NCBI RefSeq assembly: GCF_036850765.1
Contig: NC_089490.1
Coordinates: 386,212,558 to 386,276,557, forward strand
DNA: 64,000 bases
Source of the DNA: Saccopteryx bilineata
Lineage: Eukaryota > Chordata > Mammalia > Chiroptera > Emballonuridae
Direction: 5' to 3'
Below are positions 11,031-23,378 of this stretch, piece after piece. How positions within the stretch are numbered: the stretch's first letter is position 1; the number at the start of each line of letters is the position of its first letter. A program made the translations under genes and the position numbers. A model generated the notes under the pieces. It saw only the letters and a list, made by a program, of their open reading frames with translations, had not been told where the DNA came from and ran no database searches.

Positions 11031-12690
11031 TATTATCTGTAACTGCTTTCACACTGTAATGGCAGAGTTGAGTAGCGGCAACAGAAACTATATGGTCCAC
11101 AAAGCCTTAATATAATATTTACTATTTATCTGTTGACTGAAAAAAAAATAACCCTTGGTAAAGTGGAAAGAGTATAGCTTTAAAGTTAAAACAGGATTCT
11201 AATATTCCTTTTGATAATTGTGTCTCTGAACTTCAGTGCATCTTTTTTAAAGGGGGTGGAAGGTGGGAATAATAGTATGCACCTAGTAAGGAGTTGAAGA
11301 AATGATGGGAAAAGTGCCTGGCGCAGGAGAAAAGCAAGAAATAATAGCAAACACACACATTTATAAATAAGGAGATAACAAAAGAAACAGCTAAAGAGAA
11401 AAATTTCTCTGAGTCGTGTGAATTGGAAGTTTATTAGAAGATTATTTTTCATTATTTAGCTAGAAAATTGTTGGATTTTTATTTTCTTGATTAAAAATAT
11501 TTTATTTTTTAAATCATTGTTTTGTCAGTCATTCTAGAATGTCTTTTACTCTAGAGCTAACTTAGTCCTACTTCTGGGGCATGACCTTCCGAGGTTCTCT
11601 ACTGAATGTCCAGGGTGTTCAACAATGTCTTTCAATTCTGAATGGAACATGAAAGTCTCCCAGGTCAGCTCACAACCCTCCAGCAGTTGTTCTTTTTTAG
11701 TAATTGTTCTTTGCTGGGTCATGGGGAATCTTCCTTCGCTATATAACTCATATCTTCAGTTCCCTTTCCACCTCATAAATTCCAGTTTCCTCATTAGCCC
11801 CAAACTCTGAACTCTAAATGCTCAGCTCAGTGTTAACAGTAGGCTCTATCTGGGTTCTTCCTGCCCTGCAGTCTAGAAAGTGATTCCAGGCCTTGTAGTA
11901 GTATAAAGTGTCCCATTTATGTCATTTAGAGTGATCCTAGAATATCATTTACTCTATGGCTAAATTAGTCCTGCCTCTGGAGCGTAACCTTTGTAGGTTG
12001 TCTACTGAATAGCATGGCTACCCATTATGTCATTTTAGATGAAATTTCCAAGGCCAGACTAATACAACCCATTTGCCTTCTGCTGTGCTTTGTAAAAGCT
12101 CTAGCCAGATGTTCTTTATCAAATTCTGTCTTGTAAGCACTTCATATTGTAGAGAAAGGTATTTTATCCTTTGTACATTGAGAATCCTCATTATATTCTC
12201 CAGACTGCAGTTGGTTTTGGGATAAGAAGATGAGCTGGAGACAAGCCTTCCAGCAGGTAATTAATCATTGTAATCAGCACTTATAGCCATTCACAGAAGG
12301 TGAGAGTCAAGTGGAGAAAGAAGTGACTTCACCATCTTTTCAGGGTTACTACAAATCCTGCTAAGGTTACACTCATTAAAATTACTATTAACTTTATTCC
12401 ATCAGGATAGTTAATTAATTCTTCCTCAGATTTTAAGATTAAGGCAATTAAGGGAGGGGGATAAGAATTAACATGTCCAAACATGGGGCAAACTGATTCC
12501 TTTAGGAAGTTGATAGAACAGCTTCATATAGAAATGAAATTTTCAAATCTTCTTCAGTGTATACAATGACATTCTGTACTCCATTTTATCTTTAGTGATT
12601 TTATATTATCTGCAATGAGTTTATTCTTTACCTTCTCCATGCTTTTCCGTAACATTGTTGTAAGCCTGGTGAATGCCTAATCTTCTGATA
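11031..12690. other. No gene; contains a diverged ~100-bp direct duplication (11525-11625 and 11929-12030)
   Basis: Two blocks about 404 bp apart share the order ctagaatgtcttttactcta / ctagaatatcatttactcta, gctaacttagtcctacttct / gctaaattagtcctgcctct, and tctctactgaatg / tgtctactgaatag. The divergence suggests an old local duplication or two copies of one repeat, possibly LTR-derived. No coding signal is seen. Confidence 0.6.
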
Positions 12691-12699
12691 GTATAATAG

Positions 12700-12835
12700 C
12701 CAATATTTTGAAGAGTTTACAATACACTGGATAATCTAGGTTCTTTGTGTGTATTAACTCACTTAATCCTGCTAACAGTTTAGGAAGTAGATCCCATACT
12801 ATTTTCTTACATTTTATAGATGGGAAGGAACACTG
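12700..12835 (-). mobile_element. MIR SINE relic
   Basis: The phrases gtgtattaactcacttaatcc, tgctaacagtttaggaagta and cattttatagatggg follow the reverse complement of the MIR core. It is a very old, heavily mutated mammalian SINE. Confidence 0.65.
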
Positions 12836-12849
12836 TGTCCAAAATCATG

Positions 12850-13190
12850 CACGGTGGGTCATGAGTGGGGCTGGAGGTGGCTAAGGGAGGTCCCCAGTGG
12901 GCAAGCTCAGTAAAAGAGATCCCCAGACTTATGCCTGAGCACACTCACAAAAGAACTTCACTGGCTTTTATTTATTCCAACCATGAGAATGAACAAGTTA
13001 CGTACAAATTCCTACCGGGAACTTCCCCTCAGACTATTAGCTATAGCCTGACACACTGCTCAGAAAAAATGAGGTCTGCCTCACTGGCTGTGTCTCACGG
13101 AGTTGTTAATGGAAGGCTGCCTGACTTTCTGCAAAAGAGACCAGCAGTCATGAAAAAGAAATGACCTCTCTCGCTTTACACAAAGTTTTT
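12850..13190 (-). mobile_element. Possible LTR fragment
   Basis: The block is richer in GC than its flanks and carries, on the minus strand, aataaataaaagcc (a polyadenylation-type signal). It interrupts a MIR-like context. The 99-residue frame at 12865-13164 has no motif. No TG...CA ends or TSD could be fixed, so the LTR call is tentative. Confidence 0.35.
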
Positions 13191-13644
13191 TCCAAATAAT
13201 TTCTATAAACTCATCCTATCTCCTCATTTACCTAATTCAAATTCCGTATGAAATAATCATGTCTGTATGGAAAGCCATTTGTGGCAGAGAGATCTATTAT
13301 AAAGTTAAATCTTAGTTATTCGAATAATGCATGAATATACTCTCTGTGTACATAACTAAAACATTAGACATACATTTTCTTTACCCTCTCTGCCTATCTT
13401 AATTCCTGCCTCAGCTGTAACCACTGCTAACAATTTACTGTGTGTTTTTTCAGATTCTGTTTATTCATAGAAAACATACAGCATTATTTTGTGGATTTTT
13501 CTTTAAAATATACATAGCAGCTTTTTTGGACTGCTGATTTTTTTCACACAATAATTTCTCTTGGAGACTGAGCAATACTTCATTAAAAATAAATGCCGAA
13601 TAAATAAATAATGAATAAATTAATAAATTAATGATAATTTCAAA

Positions 13645-14225
13645 GATTAATGATTTCAGGCCCTTCAGTGAAGCAGACAAGTTTGAATCTTGGCTCTATT
13701 ACTTACCAACACTTTAACTTTAGGAAAATCCTAACTTCTTTTTTTTTTTTTTGTATTTTTCTGAAGCTGGAAACGGGGAGGCAGTAAGACAGACTCCCGC
13801 ATGCGCCCGACCGGGATCCACCCAGCATGCCCACCAGGGAGCAATGCTCTGCCCATCCAGGGCATCACTCTGTCGCGAAGAGAGCCACTCTAGTGCCTGG
13901 GGCAGAGGCCAAGGAGCCATCCCCAGCGCCCGGGCCATCTTTTGCTCCAATGGAGCCTCGGCTGCGGGAGGGGAAGAGAGAGACAGAGAGGAAGGAGAAG
14001 GGGAGGGGTGGAGAAGCAGATGGGTGCTTCTCCTATGTGCCCTGGCCGGGAATCGAACCCGGGACTCCTGCACGCCAGGCCGATGCTCTATCACTGAGCC
14101 AACCAGCCAGGGCTGAAAATCCTAACGTCTTTTAGCCATTTCTTTACCTTTAACATGGAGTTACTACTACTTATCTTATAAGATTATGGTAGTAAAGTAC
14201 CTGGAATAGTGTCTTCCCTAGAGAA
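13645..14225 (+). mobile_element. MIR SINE relic, split by a younger SINE
   Basis: Before the SINE: gacaagtttgaatcttggctc and attacttacca, matching the MIR tRNA-related part. After it: tttctttacctttaacatgg and agtaaagtacctggaatag, matching the MIR 3' part. The SINE at 13742-14114 divides it, and its TSD lies in MIR sequence. Confidence 0.65.
13742..14114 (-). mobile_element. tRNA-derived SINE, family A, full length
   Basis: Read on the minus strand it begins agccctggctggttggctcag, has a B box (ggttcgattccc) and ends ...ttccagcttcagaaaaatac plus an A tail (poly-T at 13740-13752). TSD gaaaatcctaacttcttt (13724-13741) versus gaaaatcctaacgtcttt (14115-14132) has one mismatch. The open frames across it are accidental. 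Confidence 0.95.
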
Positions 14226-14629
14226 ACGAATCTTGATTTTATTTCTGCCTCAACTTCATTCTCTCATAATGCTTGATACAGCATTCTTCTCTTAATTGGG
14301 TGGGTGATTCATGCACTATTAGTAAGATCTTACAGTTGAGTCCTGGAAATGTCCACCATGGTGTCCCAATCAGTGTATTGAAAATGATGATGCTTCTCTT
14401 CCTATGGAACCTGTGTCTACCCTCTGGGTCACATGGACTCATTTTGTACCTCAGTAGTTCATTATACATCCTGGCCTCCTCCAGCCACCTCTGCAGTTCA
14501 GGTCCTCAGGAACTTTCTGAAATTAGAGCCTTAACCTTGTGATGAAGCAATGATCTCCAGCATCTTATATACTTATGCCAACTCTTCATTAGCACCATTT
14601 ACCAATAACTCTATCACTGAAGAAGAGTC

Positions 14630-15021
14630 AGCAGCCCCAGCCTGGCATTCAGGGCTTTTCACCATTTGGCCCCAAGTGGTGTTTCCAAGTGTGTTTTCCA
14701 TTTTCCATTACCAATAGCTCCAGCAAAATCAACTGTTCTCTGTTCACTGTTTGTGCTTTCCAGTCTCTTGTCTTTGCTCAAGATGCTCCTATTATCTCAA
14801 AAACTCTTTCTCTCACCATTATCTCGGCTCATTTAATTCCACCAACACAAAATAGAATATCATAAATTAAAACACAGAGTTTAGAGCCAAACATACCTGA
14901 TTTCAAGTCCTAGTTCCAGCCTGAATTAGGTATGTGACATTATCTTTTTAATATCTCTTTTCCTCACTTATTAACAAAAGTGGTTAGAGAAACTACCTTA
15001 TAAGATTTGAAGAAGAAATGG

Positions 15022-15064
<43 letters not shown>

Positions 15065-15260
15065 GAGAGAGATTTAGGCAGACAACTGGTGAGAAGCAAG
15101 CATCAAGTATCACTATCAATATTATTTAACACCTACTTCAAATGCCATTGCGTCCATAAGGCCCTCCCTAATCCTGCAAGATACATCATTTCTGAAAAGT
15201 AATAACATTTCATTGTGCTTCTTGTCTTCTTGTAAGGTATTTACAGCTTTATATTTTACT
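14630..15260 (+). mobile_element. L2 LINE relic with an inserted MIR
   Basis: The phrases cctggcattcagggcttttc, gtctttgctcaagatgctcc and later cttcaaatgccattgcgtcc, ataaggccctccctaatcc follow the L2 3' region. Between them, 14868-15010 reads as a MIR in the plus direction (aagtcctagttccagcctga, tctcttttcctcacttatt). A (CA)n run separates the halves. Confidence 0.6.
15022..15058. repeat. (CA)n microsatellite
   Basis: About 18 uninterrupted CA units are directly visible, followed by a short GA-rich stretch to 15072. Confidence 0.95.
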
Positions 15261-17312
15261 GTGACATTTCCCTTGATCACAATTTTTAACTCAAAATGCA
15301 ATAGGTTTTCCAAAGGATTTTTAAATCTATGTCAGTTGTAGAAAAAGTCTCAGAGAAAGTAGTTTGGGAGTGGTAAACAGATATTTCTAAAATATTTTGA
15401 TTTTTATAGACAGTATAGAATAGATTATTTGAAATCAGATCTATCTGAAAACTCAAAACACAAGGCCACTGCACACATATGAACTCCAACCTCTTTGGGA
15501 TAGGGACTGGATTCCTTTTTGACCTCACTATAACATTCAACATAAGACATTCCCAAAATTTACATGAATGAAATCCTATTCGCAGTAAAAGAATGACGCA
15601 AACAGCAATACCCTAACATTGAGTGTTCAATCAGATGTTCTTTTCCAATGTTAATCATGTCCCTGCAAGTTCTCTAACTGATCAGACAGAACATTACATT
15701 AGATAAAGTTCACAAATGGGGCAGATAAAAAAATTCCTCTGACCGGGTTAAAGGAGAATTTTATTTTCACAAAGCTTCTCTGGTGATGTATCGATGTAAA
15801 CTTTGGTGGGGTCTCAATGATGCTTTAAGTTAACAATAATTTCAAATATAGATCCAAAGCCATAACTATGTAGAAGAATACTTTAAAGGAATGATTAGTG
15901 GAGCCATGCATCAGCAAAATAATCAGATTTTCTTTATTTGACTAGGTAACATTTGACTTTTCTACATGGAAGTTTGGGTTTTTTGTTTTGTTTTGTTTTT
16001 AAGAAAATGAGTCCAAGGTCATAATGTTCAACAGAATTTTAAATGTTGCCTGGACTCTTTATTCTTTGTACTTCCTTTTCATGAGCACTAGGTTGAAAGT
16101 AATGCTCAGAATGTTCTGTTGCAGATAGCTGTCCTGTAAGATTTCAGAATCTGGAACCACAAAGCAAGTATGTCTTCAGGAACAGAGGAAAGAAAAAAGC
16201 AATAAACATTTGTGTGGTAGTAGCACTATTCCTGAACAGTTTGTGCTACCAACATATTTAGAAAATATGAATCATCAGCAGTCAGTGTTCATAGTAAATT
16301 ACATAAAATTCATAGTTTAGACACAATGTACTTATAATTTAGATTAATGTATAGACATGCAATCTGTGTGCATGTATGATCTCAGTGGGCTGCCCTACAC
16401 TGTGTAAAATGCTCTATTTCATATTATATTACACTACTATATTGTATTATATTCATATTATAATATACTCTATTCTATTACTGCATAATACATGTATTTA
16501 TTATTATTACATGATTCATATCAGAAAATTTCACATTATGTGAGCAAAACCTATAAACTACCATATATTTTTCAGAATAAATGCTTTAAAATCTAAATCC
16601 TGGAAAAAGGGATGGCCACTTTTAAAAACTTAGAATTAGACTTTAAAAGACCTATCAAGGTTAATAAAAATGTGTTAGTAAGTACCCTTATTTTATCAAG
16701 TTCTCTATTCCATGGGCTAGGCAGGAAAAGCAGGTCAAGTATTAAAAACAATTTCGCTGATTATAATATATATGCAGCCATGCTAGAAAGTGTAGTGTAT
16801 AAGTACACAATCATCTCTTTCCATTTCTGATCCACAGAATAGTGATTGCAGAAGAGAACAAAACTAGTTAGGACCTCTCTTGAAATTCAAAATTTTTAAA
16901 ACAGCGGTAATTTGGGGATGACCCCTTCACTAGAACAGAAGTGACAAAAGAATAGCTAAACATACTTTTAAATTCCAGGAATGGCTGACCTGCAGATAAG
17001 CCCAATGGCTAGATGCCCATGCTGTAGCCAAAGAAATAATAACAGTTCAATATTTAGAGCAGAAACTTTATATATTAAGTGTTGATAAAATGAAAGATTA
17101 GTGCAAAAGGTGCCAAACTGTACTTAAGTTTTTATACTTTCATGGACTATTGTTCTAAATTGTGTATAAATGCATGATCAGTTAGAGATTAGTTCATTGT
17201 TATGCTTCTTTAAAGATAACTGCATTTTCATGCAAAAAGTATCATTTTTTTTAGCTAAAAAGACTTAGAAAATTACCTAACCTTAACCTCTCATTTCAGA
17301 AATAAATAAAAA
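15261..17312. other. No gene recognised; AT-rich
   Basis: No repeat family or coding motif is recognised. The part at 16415-16510 is almost pure A/T with many short 'atattata' words. Confidence 0.45.
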
Positions 17313-17331
17313 GTAGACTTCCTGCATATTT

Positions 17332-17483
17332 TTCAAACGTATATTTTATTGATTTTAGAGAGGAAGGGAGAGAGCAGGAGAGAAACAGAAACATCTGTTC
17401 CTGTATGTGTCCTGACGGGGCACAAATCGGCAACCTCTGCACCTCAGGACGATGCTCTAACCAGCCAAGCTATCCGGCCAGGG
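17332..17483 (-). mobile_element. Short tRNA-derived SINE (VES-like)
   Basis: The 19-base word gtagacttcctgcatattt flanks it perfectly (17313-17331 and 17484-17502). The minus-strand read starts cccctggccggatagcttgg and has a degenerate B box. It ends in a GA-rich part and 'ataaaatata'. It is shorter than, and different in body from, families A and B. Confidence 0.92.
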
Positions 17484-17589
17484 GTAGACTTCCTGCATAT
17501 TTCTATGACTTCTCCAAGGTCACCCTGATAGAGATGGTGTTGGCAGCACTGCTAGCACACTATTTAGCAACGCACTATTTATCATTGAG

Positions 17590-17795
17590 TGCTTTATGTA
17601 TAGACTTAGGTCACCAATCACTAGCTATGTGATTTTGAGTAAGGCCTCGGTTTCCTCAGCTAAGGATCATAAGTGTATTTACCTCATAAATACACAGAAA
17701 TCTTCATAAAAAATTACATATCTGCTCCACACACAGACAACTAAAATATCTGGTATGTAATAAGTGTCCACTAAGCACTATTATAATTATCATTG
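17590..17795 (+). mobile_element. MIR SINE relic
   Basis: The phrases gtgattttgagtaaggcctc, ggtttcctcagctaagg, atttacctcataaatac and tggtatgtaataagtgtcc follow the MIR core and 3' end in order. Confidence 0.65.
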
Positions 17796-17799
17796 TATT

Positions 17800-19040
17800 G
17801 AAATCCAGAACTGCATCAAACCCAAAAGGGATACCTGCCATTTATATCAATGTTTCTCAACCCAAATTCATCTAAAAATGTTATAAAGAGGTCCTTTGAA
17901 ACACAGGTCTTATCGGCAACATAATTTGTCCAAACTTCTAGGGGAAGCATCCTGGGACGGTGTACTTTTTAAACAAGTTCTCTCAGAGAATTTTGGTGTC
18001 ATACAGATGGCATTGGCTCATAGATCAGCATTTGGAAACTACTGGTGCGACTACAAAGATGTAATCTAGGAAAATCTCTCTATGCAAAGAGATACCCAAA
18101 TGGACATGCAAATGGAGAGCCTAGTAGTCTAGAAATAAATAAGAAAATCACAAAATAATAGACCATAGGCCAACATAAATAGTATATAGCATAGTTACCA
18201 TCAAAATTGCATACAGAAATATCCAGAAATTCTCAGTGTTAAACCTCATCCTTGCCCTGCTCCTGGTCTTTGCTTTTACATTTAGAACAGTGGCCTAAAT
18301 GTGCTTCTCGGGCATCATTATTCTATTCAAGCAGTATTTTTCTATTCCTTGCAAATCCTTAAGTGAAAGGGGCTATACTCACCAAGAATTATTTTATAGC
18401 AGCACAGAAGAAAAGAATTCTCCAAATCAGTTTGCAAAAACAGCCACTTCAGCGGCTTCCTATCACTGCTCCAGTTTCCTAAACAGCCAATAGTAATTAT
18501 TCCCTATAAATCAGACCTCCCTGAAGTTTTATTCTTCTTTACAGTTAGAGCAAGCTGACTGCTTTCCCCTCATTAGATTTTATGTCTTTGTTTTGTTTAC
18601 AGAGTCTCCTTTTCTTTCTACCATTGTAATTCTCACTGTGTCACAAGATACGGAATTTACGGGTGGAAAAACATTGGTTTCCTAGCAGCTCTTAATAAAA
18701 AATGTATCTTAATTATATAAAAAAGGAATAAAAATAAAAACACTCCACTCTTTGTGAGGACTGATCTACTTGCACATTCTAACCAACAACCTGTGAAGTG
18801 GCAAATTACCCTAAAGGGAACTCCATTTCCCATTTCCTGGCCATTCAGAGATCTATACACAGCAACACTCGGTAAGAGAACTCTTCTCTGTGTGGGAGAA
18901 AAGTTATTCCATACATATGGTTAGCGCCAATGGGGAAACAAGAAGAAACATGATAGGAAAAGCACAGTCAAGTCCAGCTTCTCAAACACTGATGACAGAA
19001 CATAAGCCCTAAGATACAACCCTTTAACCTTAGAAAAAAG
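17800..19040. other. No gene recognised
   Basis: Single-copy-looking sequence. The short frames show no domain or family motif. Confidence 0.45.
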
Positions 19041-19051
19041 ACTTAGGGATC

Positions 19052-19230
19052 CAGTGGCGTGGGGGGAGGGGGGCCGGGGGTCTATCATGCCCCGGGTGCC
19101 ACTCGCAGAGGGGCGCCACATGATCTCCAAGACAAACAAGAAAAGCTTAGCAGAAGTGTAGTTAGGGGGGCAGGAGGGGTGCCAATAAAGTGTGGTGCCC
19201 CCGGCGCCAGTTATGTTTGCTATGCCACTG
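19052..19230. mobile_element. hAT-type miniature transposon, 179 bp
   Basis: A perfect 8-base TSD, tagggatc, lies at 19044-19051 and 19231-19238. The element begins cagtggcgtgg and its reverse complement begins cagtggcatag, so the ends are short inverted repeats. The interior is G/C-rich (ggggccgggggt, gtgcccccggcgcc), unlike the AT-rich flanks. It has no coding capacity, so it was mobilised in trans. The intact TSD suggests it is much younger than the Tiggers. Confidence 0.9.
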
Positions 19231-19354
19231 TAGGGATCAAAGAAAGAAAACTAGTGACTAATTGCCCTAAGGCATTATTTAAGTAGAGGGAACAGCTACA
19301 TAAACAGTTCTCTGAAAGGTTCAATATCAATTACACATTTGTGAAACACGACTT

Positions 19355-19662
19355 TTTTGTGTATGTGTGACAGAGAGAGGGACAGACAGACAGACAGGAA
19401 GGGAGAGAGATGAGAAGCATCAGTTCTTCATTGTGGCACCTGAGCTGTTCATTGATTACTTTCTCATATGTGCCTTGACCAGGGGGGCTACAGCAGACCA
19501 AGAGACCCCTTGCTCAAGCCAGCTACTTTTGGCTCAGGCTGGTGTGAGCCTTGCTCAAACCAGATGAGCCCACGCTCAAACCAGCGACCTTGGGGTTTCA
19601 AACCTGGGTCCTCCACATCTCAGCCCAAGGCTCTATCCACTGCACCACCACCTGGTCAGGCA
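19355..19662 (-). mobile_element. tRNA-derived SINE, family B
   Basis: The minus-strand start is gcctgaccaggtggtggtgc. The B box (ggtttgaaacc) and the family B body are present. TSD gaaacacgactt (19343-19354) versus gaaacacgattt (19663-19674). The 3' end has the tract tctgtctgtctgtccc. Confidence 0.93.
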
Positions 19663-19866
19663 GAAACACGATTTCTCATGCAATTAATCCTCTCTCATTT
19701 GTGCTATCACTTCTATATTAGACATATTATATTATTGCACTTATGTATGGTATGTATCTGTCTAGCTATCCTCTACAATAAGGATGGGACACTTCAAAAG
19801 GTCCAGGAGTTCATCATTTTTTATCACAGAAACCAGCTTAAAAATAGCATATCAGAAATGCATATT

Positions 19867-20984
19867 TGTTGGGTATAGACTTTGTAAGGGACCTTAGCAA
19901 TTAAGGACAACAAAGGAAAAGACAAAATTGCTTTTACTAATTTCTCAATTTCAACCAGGTAACTAGATTGTTAGTATAGGTAGCTAGGTATTAATAAAGA
20001 AAGGAGCAAAGGGACTCAGACATTACGAAGCCTAATCAACTAGGGAGCTGAACTGGATAATAAGCTGCTTCACTAGGAAGTTGCATCATTCATAGGCTCC
20101 CCAGAAGATTGCAGCATTGCCCTCCCAAGGGAATTAAATCTCCTCTCATTTCTGTGTAAAGAGGAAGAACAAGCTTTCCAATCTCCCCAGGGTAAAACCA
20201 GCTATTATCCCGAATTACCGAGGGGGAATTCCTCTGCTTGGTGCATGCCCGGTAGAAGCCAATATGGTGCGGAGGAAGGTCTTTCTACTATGAGTCATGC
20301 GCAGTAGGAACTAAAATGGTGACCACAAAAGGTGGAGCCTAGCCTGGGAAAAGGATTGAATTGGATAGGAACACAGAACTCCAGAAGATCTAGGAAATGG
20401 ATTGGTTGAGGGAAGGACCTAATACAAACCTGTAAAGTGTTGGGTAGTTGATTAGTTTGAAAAGTGCATAGTCCTTCTCAAGCCCAAAATAATATAACCC
20501 AAGCTTAACAAAGCTCTCGCTCTTTCTCTCTCTCTGTCTTTCTCTCTCTGGCCCAGTAACACCCGCTCACCCCTTGAAGTAGCACATTTTTCTCTCTATA
20601 GTAGGCGTGTGGCTCTAGCTGGCACAAAGTCAGGTGGACCCCAAGTGCAGACTTCAAGCGCAAGCCTGTGTACAACAATGCAAGACCAGCCAGAGCACAG
20701 CAGGGAACAGAGACTACACAAACTGGACAGGGACAGAGACTAAACTGGACCATGTCTTGGTATAGCACAGAATCTCTGGACACTGGCTTTTTTCTGGGCT
20801 TAATGAAGACAAGACTGGACTTTTTCCACAGCAGGATGGATGGAGATAAGACACTGGGAAGCTGGAGGTAGTTTTTTGATTTTGCTTGTAATAAAGCTTA
20901 CCACTACACCTTATCCTTCCATATGTGGGTCCACGGACTGCTTCCTTTGAAACTCTGGGAAAGGGCCCATTTTCATGGGCAACA
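19867..20984 (+). mobile_element. Candidate solo LTR of an endogenous retrovirus
   Basis: The block begins tgttgggtatagac and ends catgggcaaca, so it could carry the TGTTG...CAACA ends of a retroviral LTR. A polyadenylation signal (cttgtaataaagcttacc, 20885-20902) lies about 85 bp before the end. The middle has a CT-rich run (20516-20550) and promoter-like 'aatataaccc'. No duplicated flanking bases match at these ends, no primer-binding site follows, and no gag/pol/env is seen. The part from 20180 onward is the more convincing. Treat the outer limits as provisional. Confidence 0.45.
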
Positions 20985-21795
20985 GAATCACACCCAAATG
21001 TTGCCTGTATTTTTCCCCATTTAAGCTACTTCTGAGGGCTCCACCCAATGGGCATATCTTAACAGTCCAGGAAGATATTTAATATATTGTTGTTGTTGTT
21101 TTAACTTACTAAAGCCCCAATATCTAATTATGATACTGTTATACTTAACATAGCTAAAAATATTATTTTAAAGTGTTTTTTACAGCACTTCCATGAAACC
21201 TGAAAAGGATAATCTGAGATTAAAGTGACAGTATGTTAGTATCAAACAATTAGATGAGGTAACTAAAGGAATACTGTAGAGACTGACTAGCAATAGTGCC
21301 ATGAATAAATGAATAAGATAAAACTCATATGTTCATATGATTAGCAATAACAAAATTATTGAACCCCAAGCCCATCTGCTCCAATTTTATATGTCAAAAT
21401 CAAAATTGCATAAACTGGTAAGTGTTCAATCTTCACAAACATCAGAGTCAAATTAAGGAAATTACCCAACACACCAAACGCAGCTCAACACATCATAAAC
21501 CATTAAAACAGTGACCTTATACCAAAAAAGAACCATACACACTAGGATCTTGTACAAGTGGAATAATAATAGCCAGATGGAACAATAAACTCTGATGCTT
21601 GGCAGCATGACTCTTGGCACAGAGAATATATGTCATGTGGAAAGTCAACAGGGGTTCATCATAGAATTATCCAAAAGAGGCTGAGGAAATACATCCTGAA
21701 CAGAGAAGAAGAAAGGCCTCAGGTTTTAAGAAGTCAAGATTACCAGATGATCTGGGTATCACAGAAACAGCAGGGATAGTGAAGTGGGACAGAGT
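20985..21795. other. No gene recognised
   Basis: AT-rich single-copy-looking DNA. A short (GTT)n run is at 21087-21104. Confidence 0.45.
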
Positions 21796-21799
21796 CAGA

Positions 21800-21925
21800 A
21801 ACTAACAATAAATCTACCATCTATTAGTTGTGGTATTAAGTTGTTAGTTCTTTCATTTCTTTTAGAAAATGAGAGTCATAGCACCCACCACACAGAGTTG
21901 CCAGGGGCAAATATTTAGACTCTTC
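21800..21925 (+). mobile_element. MIR SINE relic
   Basis: The phrases gtggtattaagttgttagtt, ttcatttcttttagaaaatg and agcacccaccac, agagttgcc follow the MIR core loosely. Confidence 0.5.
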
Positions 21926-22149
21926 TCATCCTGGAAAAGTCAGAGACACACTTTCTCAGACATCCAACATGTAAAACATTGTTGATTGTTTGAGAAAACA
22001 CAGTGAGAACTCCCTAATAGTGTCTATAATATCACAGGTTTTCATTGTTAATATTAGCATCACTACAAAACCGGTAGATTCCTGTCATCTCAGTTGTGCA
22101 ATGTTCTAAATTTCAAAGTGGCTGCCTATAATGGTGACAATGCTAGCAT

Positions 22150-22370
22150 GTTCGAATTGTTCTCCCTGAACACACAAGTGGAAGTTTCCAAACCTCAGGA
22201 AGAATTAGGTTAAGGTCATGGGACTGGGTTCTGGCCAATTAGATGCAGGCATAAAGGACATGCCAGTTCCAGGCCCGCCCTTAAAATCCCTTGTGGAAAT
22301 GGTTTTACATCTTTCAGTCACTGATGTGCCACCCTGACATGTTGTGGTCTTTTTCCACCCTGTAGCAATA
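22150..22370. mobile_element. Possible MaLR (MLT1-like) LTR fragment
   Basis: The phrases gttctggccaattagatgca and gccagttccaggcccgccct resemble the middle of MLT1-type LTRs. Both ends are unclear. Confidence 0.4.
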
Positions 22371-22379
22371 TATATATTC

Positions 22380-22545
22380 TGATTATTTTTTTAAATTTAT
22401 TTGTATTAAATTTACTAGGGTGGTACATCATCTATACATGTTGTATTGTGCAACTTTGGGTGATGGCACACAGTGCAATACACAGCTGATGTTTCATAGT
22501 TGAATCACAAAATTATACACCTTATGCTTATGTTTAATTGTTAAA
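22380..22545. mobile_element. Old L1 3'-end fragments, apparently in inverted orientation
   Basis: 22385-22475 (aaatttactagggtggtaca, gttgtattgtgcaactttggg) reads as the reverse of an L1 3' end. 22465-22540 (acagtgcaatacacagctga, aattatacaccttatgc) reads as one in the forward direction. Both are short and decayed. Confidence 0.45.
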
Positions 22546-23365
22546 ACATGTTCCAATCCAGCTAAAACTTCAGCATTCAAAACTTTCCCCACCCTCTTCC
22601 CCAATACAAGCTTCTGTGGCTCTGGCTTCCCAGAGTGGAGAAAGATCACAGGAATGGCTGCAGACATGCCATCCCCACCTCACTCATCTGCGTAGAGACT
22701 CTGATATTGTGATCAGGGAGGAAGAGTGGTGATGGACAGTCATTCTGCAATGACTGTCTATCTGCCACTAGTAAGGATAAGTCTTGGCCTCATTCTGGTT
22801 CATTTCAACTCTGATGTTTGTAAACTCCTTTAACGAGTAGGTCTTCACATCAGTGTGAGTTTCTTGGTGATGGTGCTCATCTTCTCTGGTGCTCATCTTC
22901 TCTCTGCCTCTCTTCCCTATTCAATGGAACAATGATTCTATCAACTTTGCCTGCTATACAACCCGCCCTCTCTTCTTTAGGTTAGGTGTCTCTTGGCTAG
23001 GCCTAGAGACCACCTGGGCAGTTCCTGGCTACTGGTTCTTCTCTAGCATCTCAACTCCCCCCTGGGGAGCCCTTGAAACAGGTCTGAATGCACTGACAGC
23101 AAAAATGAATGGAATGAGATGGAGATTTCCCCATGTTCTTCTCAACACACCTCACTGTAGCCCTTTCAAGCCTATAGATTTGGGCTATACCAATGGTCTC
23201 CCACTTTCAGATCCCAATAGAAAATTCAGGTATTGGTCTTTATGTTTACTAACACCCATGCCTGCTCTCCCAAAAATTCTCCCTATGTGTTTTGGAGTCA
23301 GCACCAGAGTGGGCCAGCTGAATCTCAGCAAGTATTTTACTAAGGAGTCAGATGGCTCTTTTTTA
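22546..23365. other. No recognised gene; carries a 185-codon open frame (22889-23446)
   Basis: The plus-strand frame starts near a 15-bp tandem repeat (gtgctcatcttctct at 22873 and 22888) and reads on into the SINE at 23379. Its translation has no recognisable domain, its last part is SINE-encoded, and no splice or promoter context supports it. I regard it as a chance frame in unclassified DNA, but it is the longest non-transposon frame in the window. Confidence 0.5.
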
Positions 23366-23378
23366 TGTATTCCTGATT

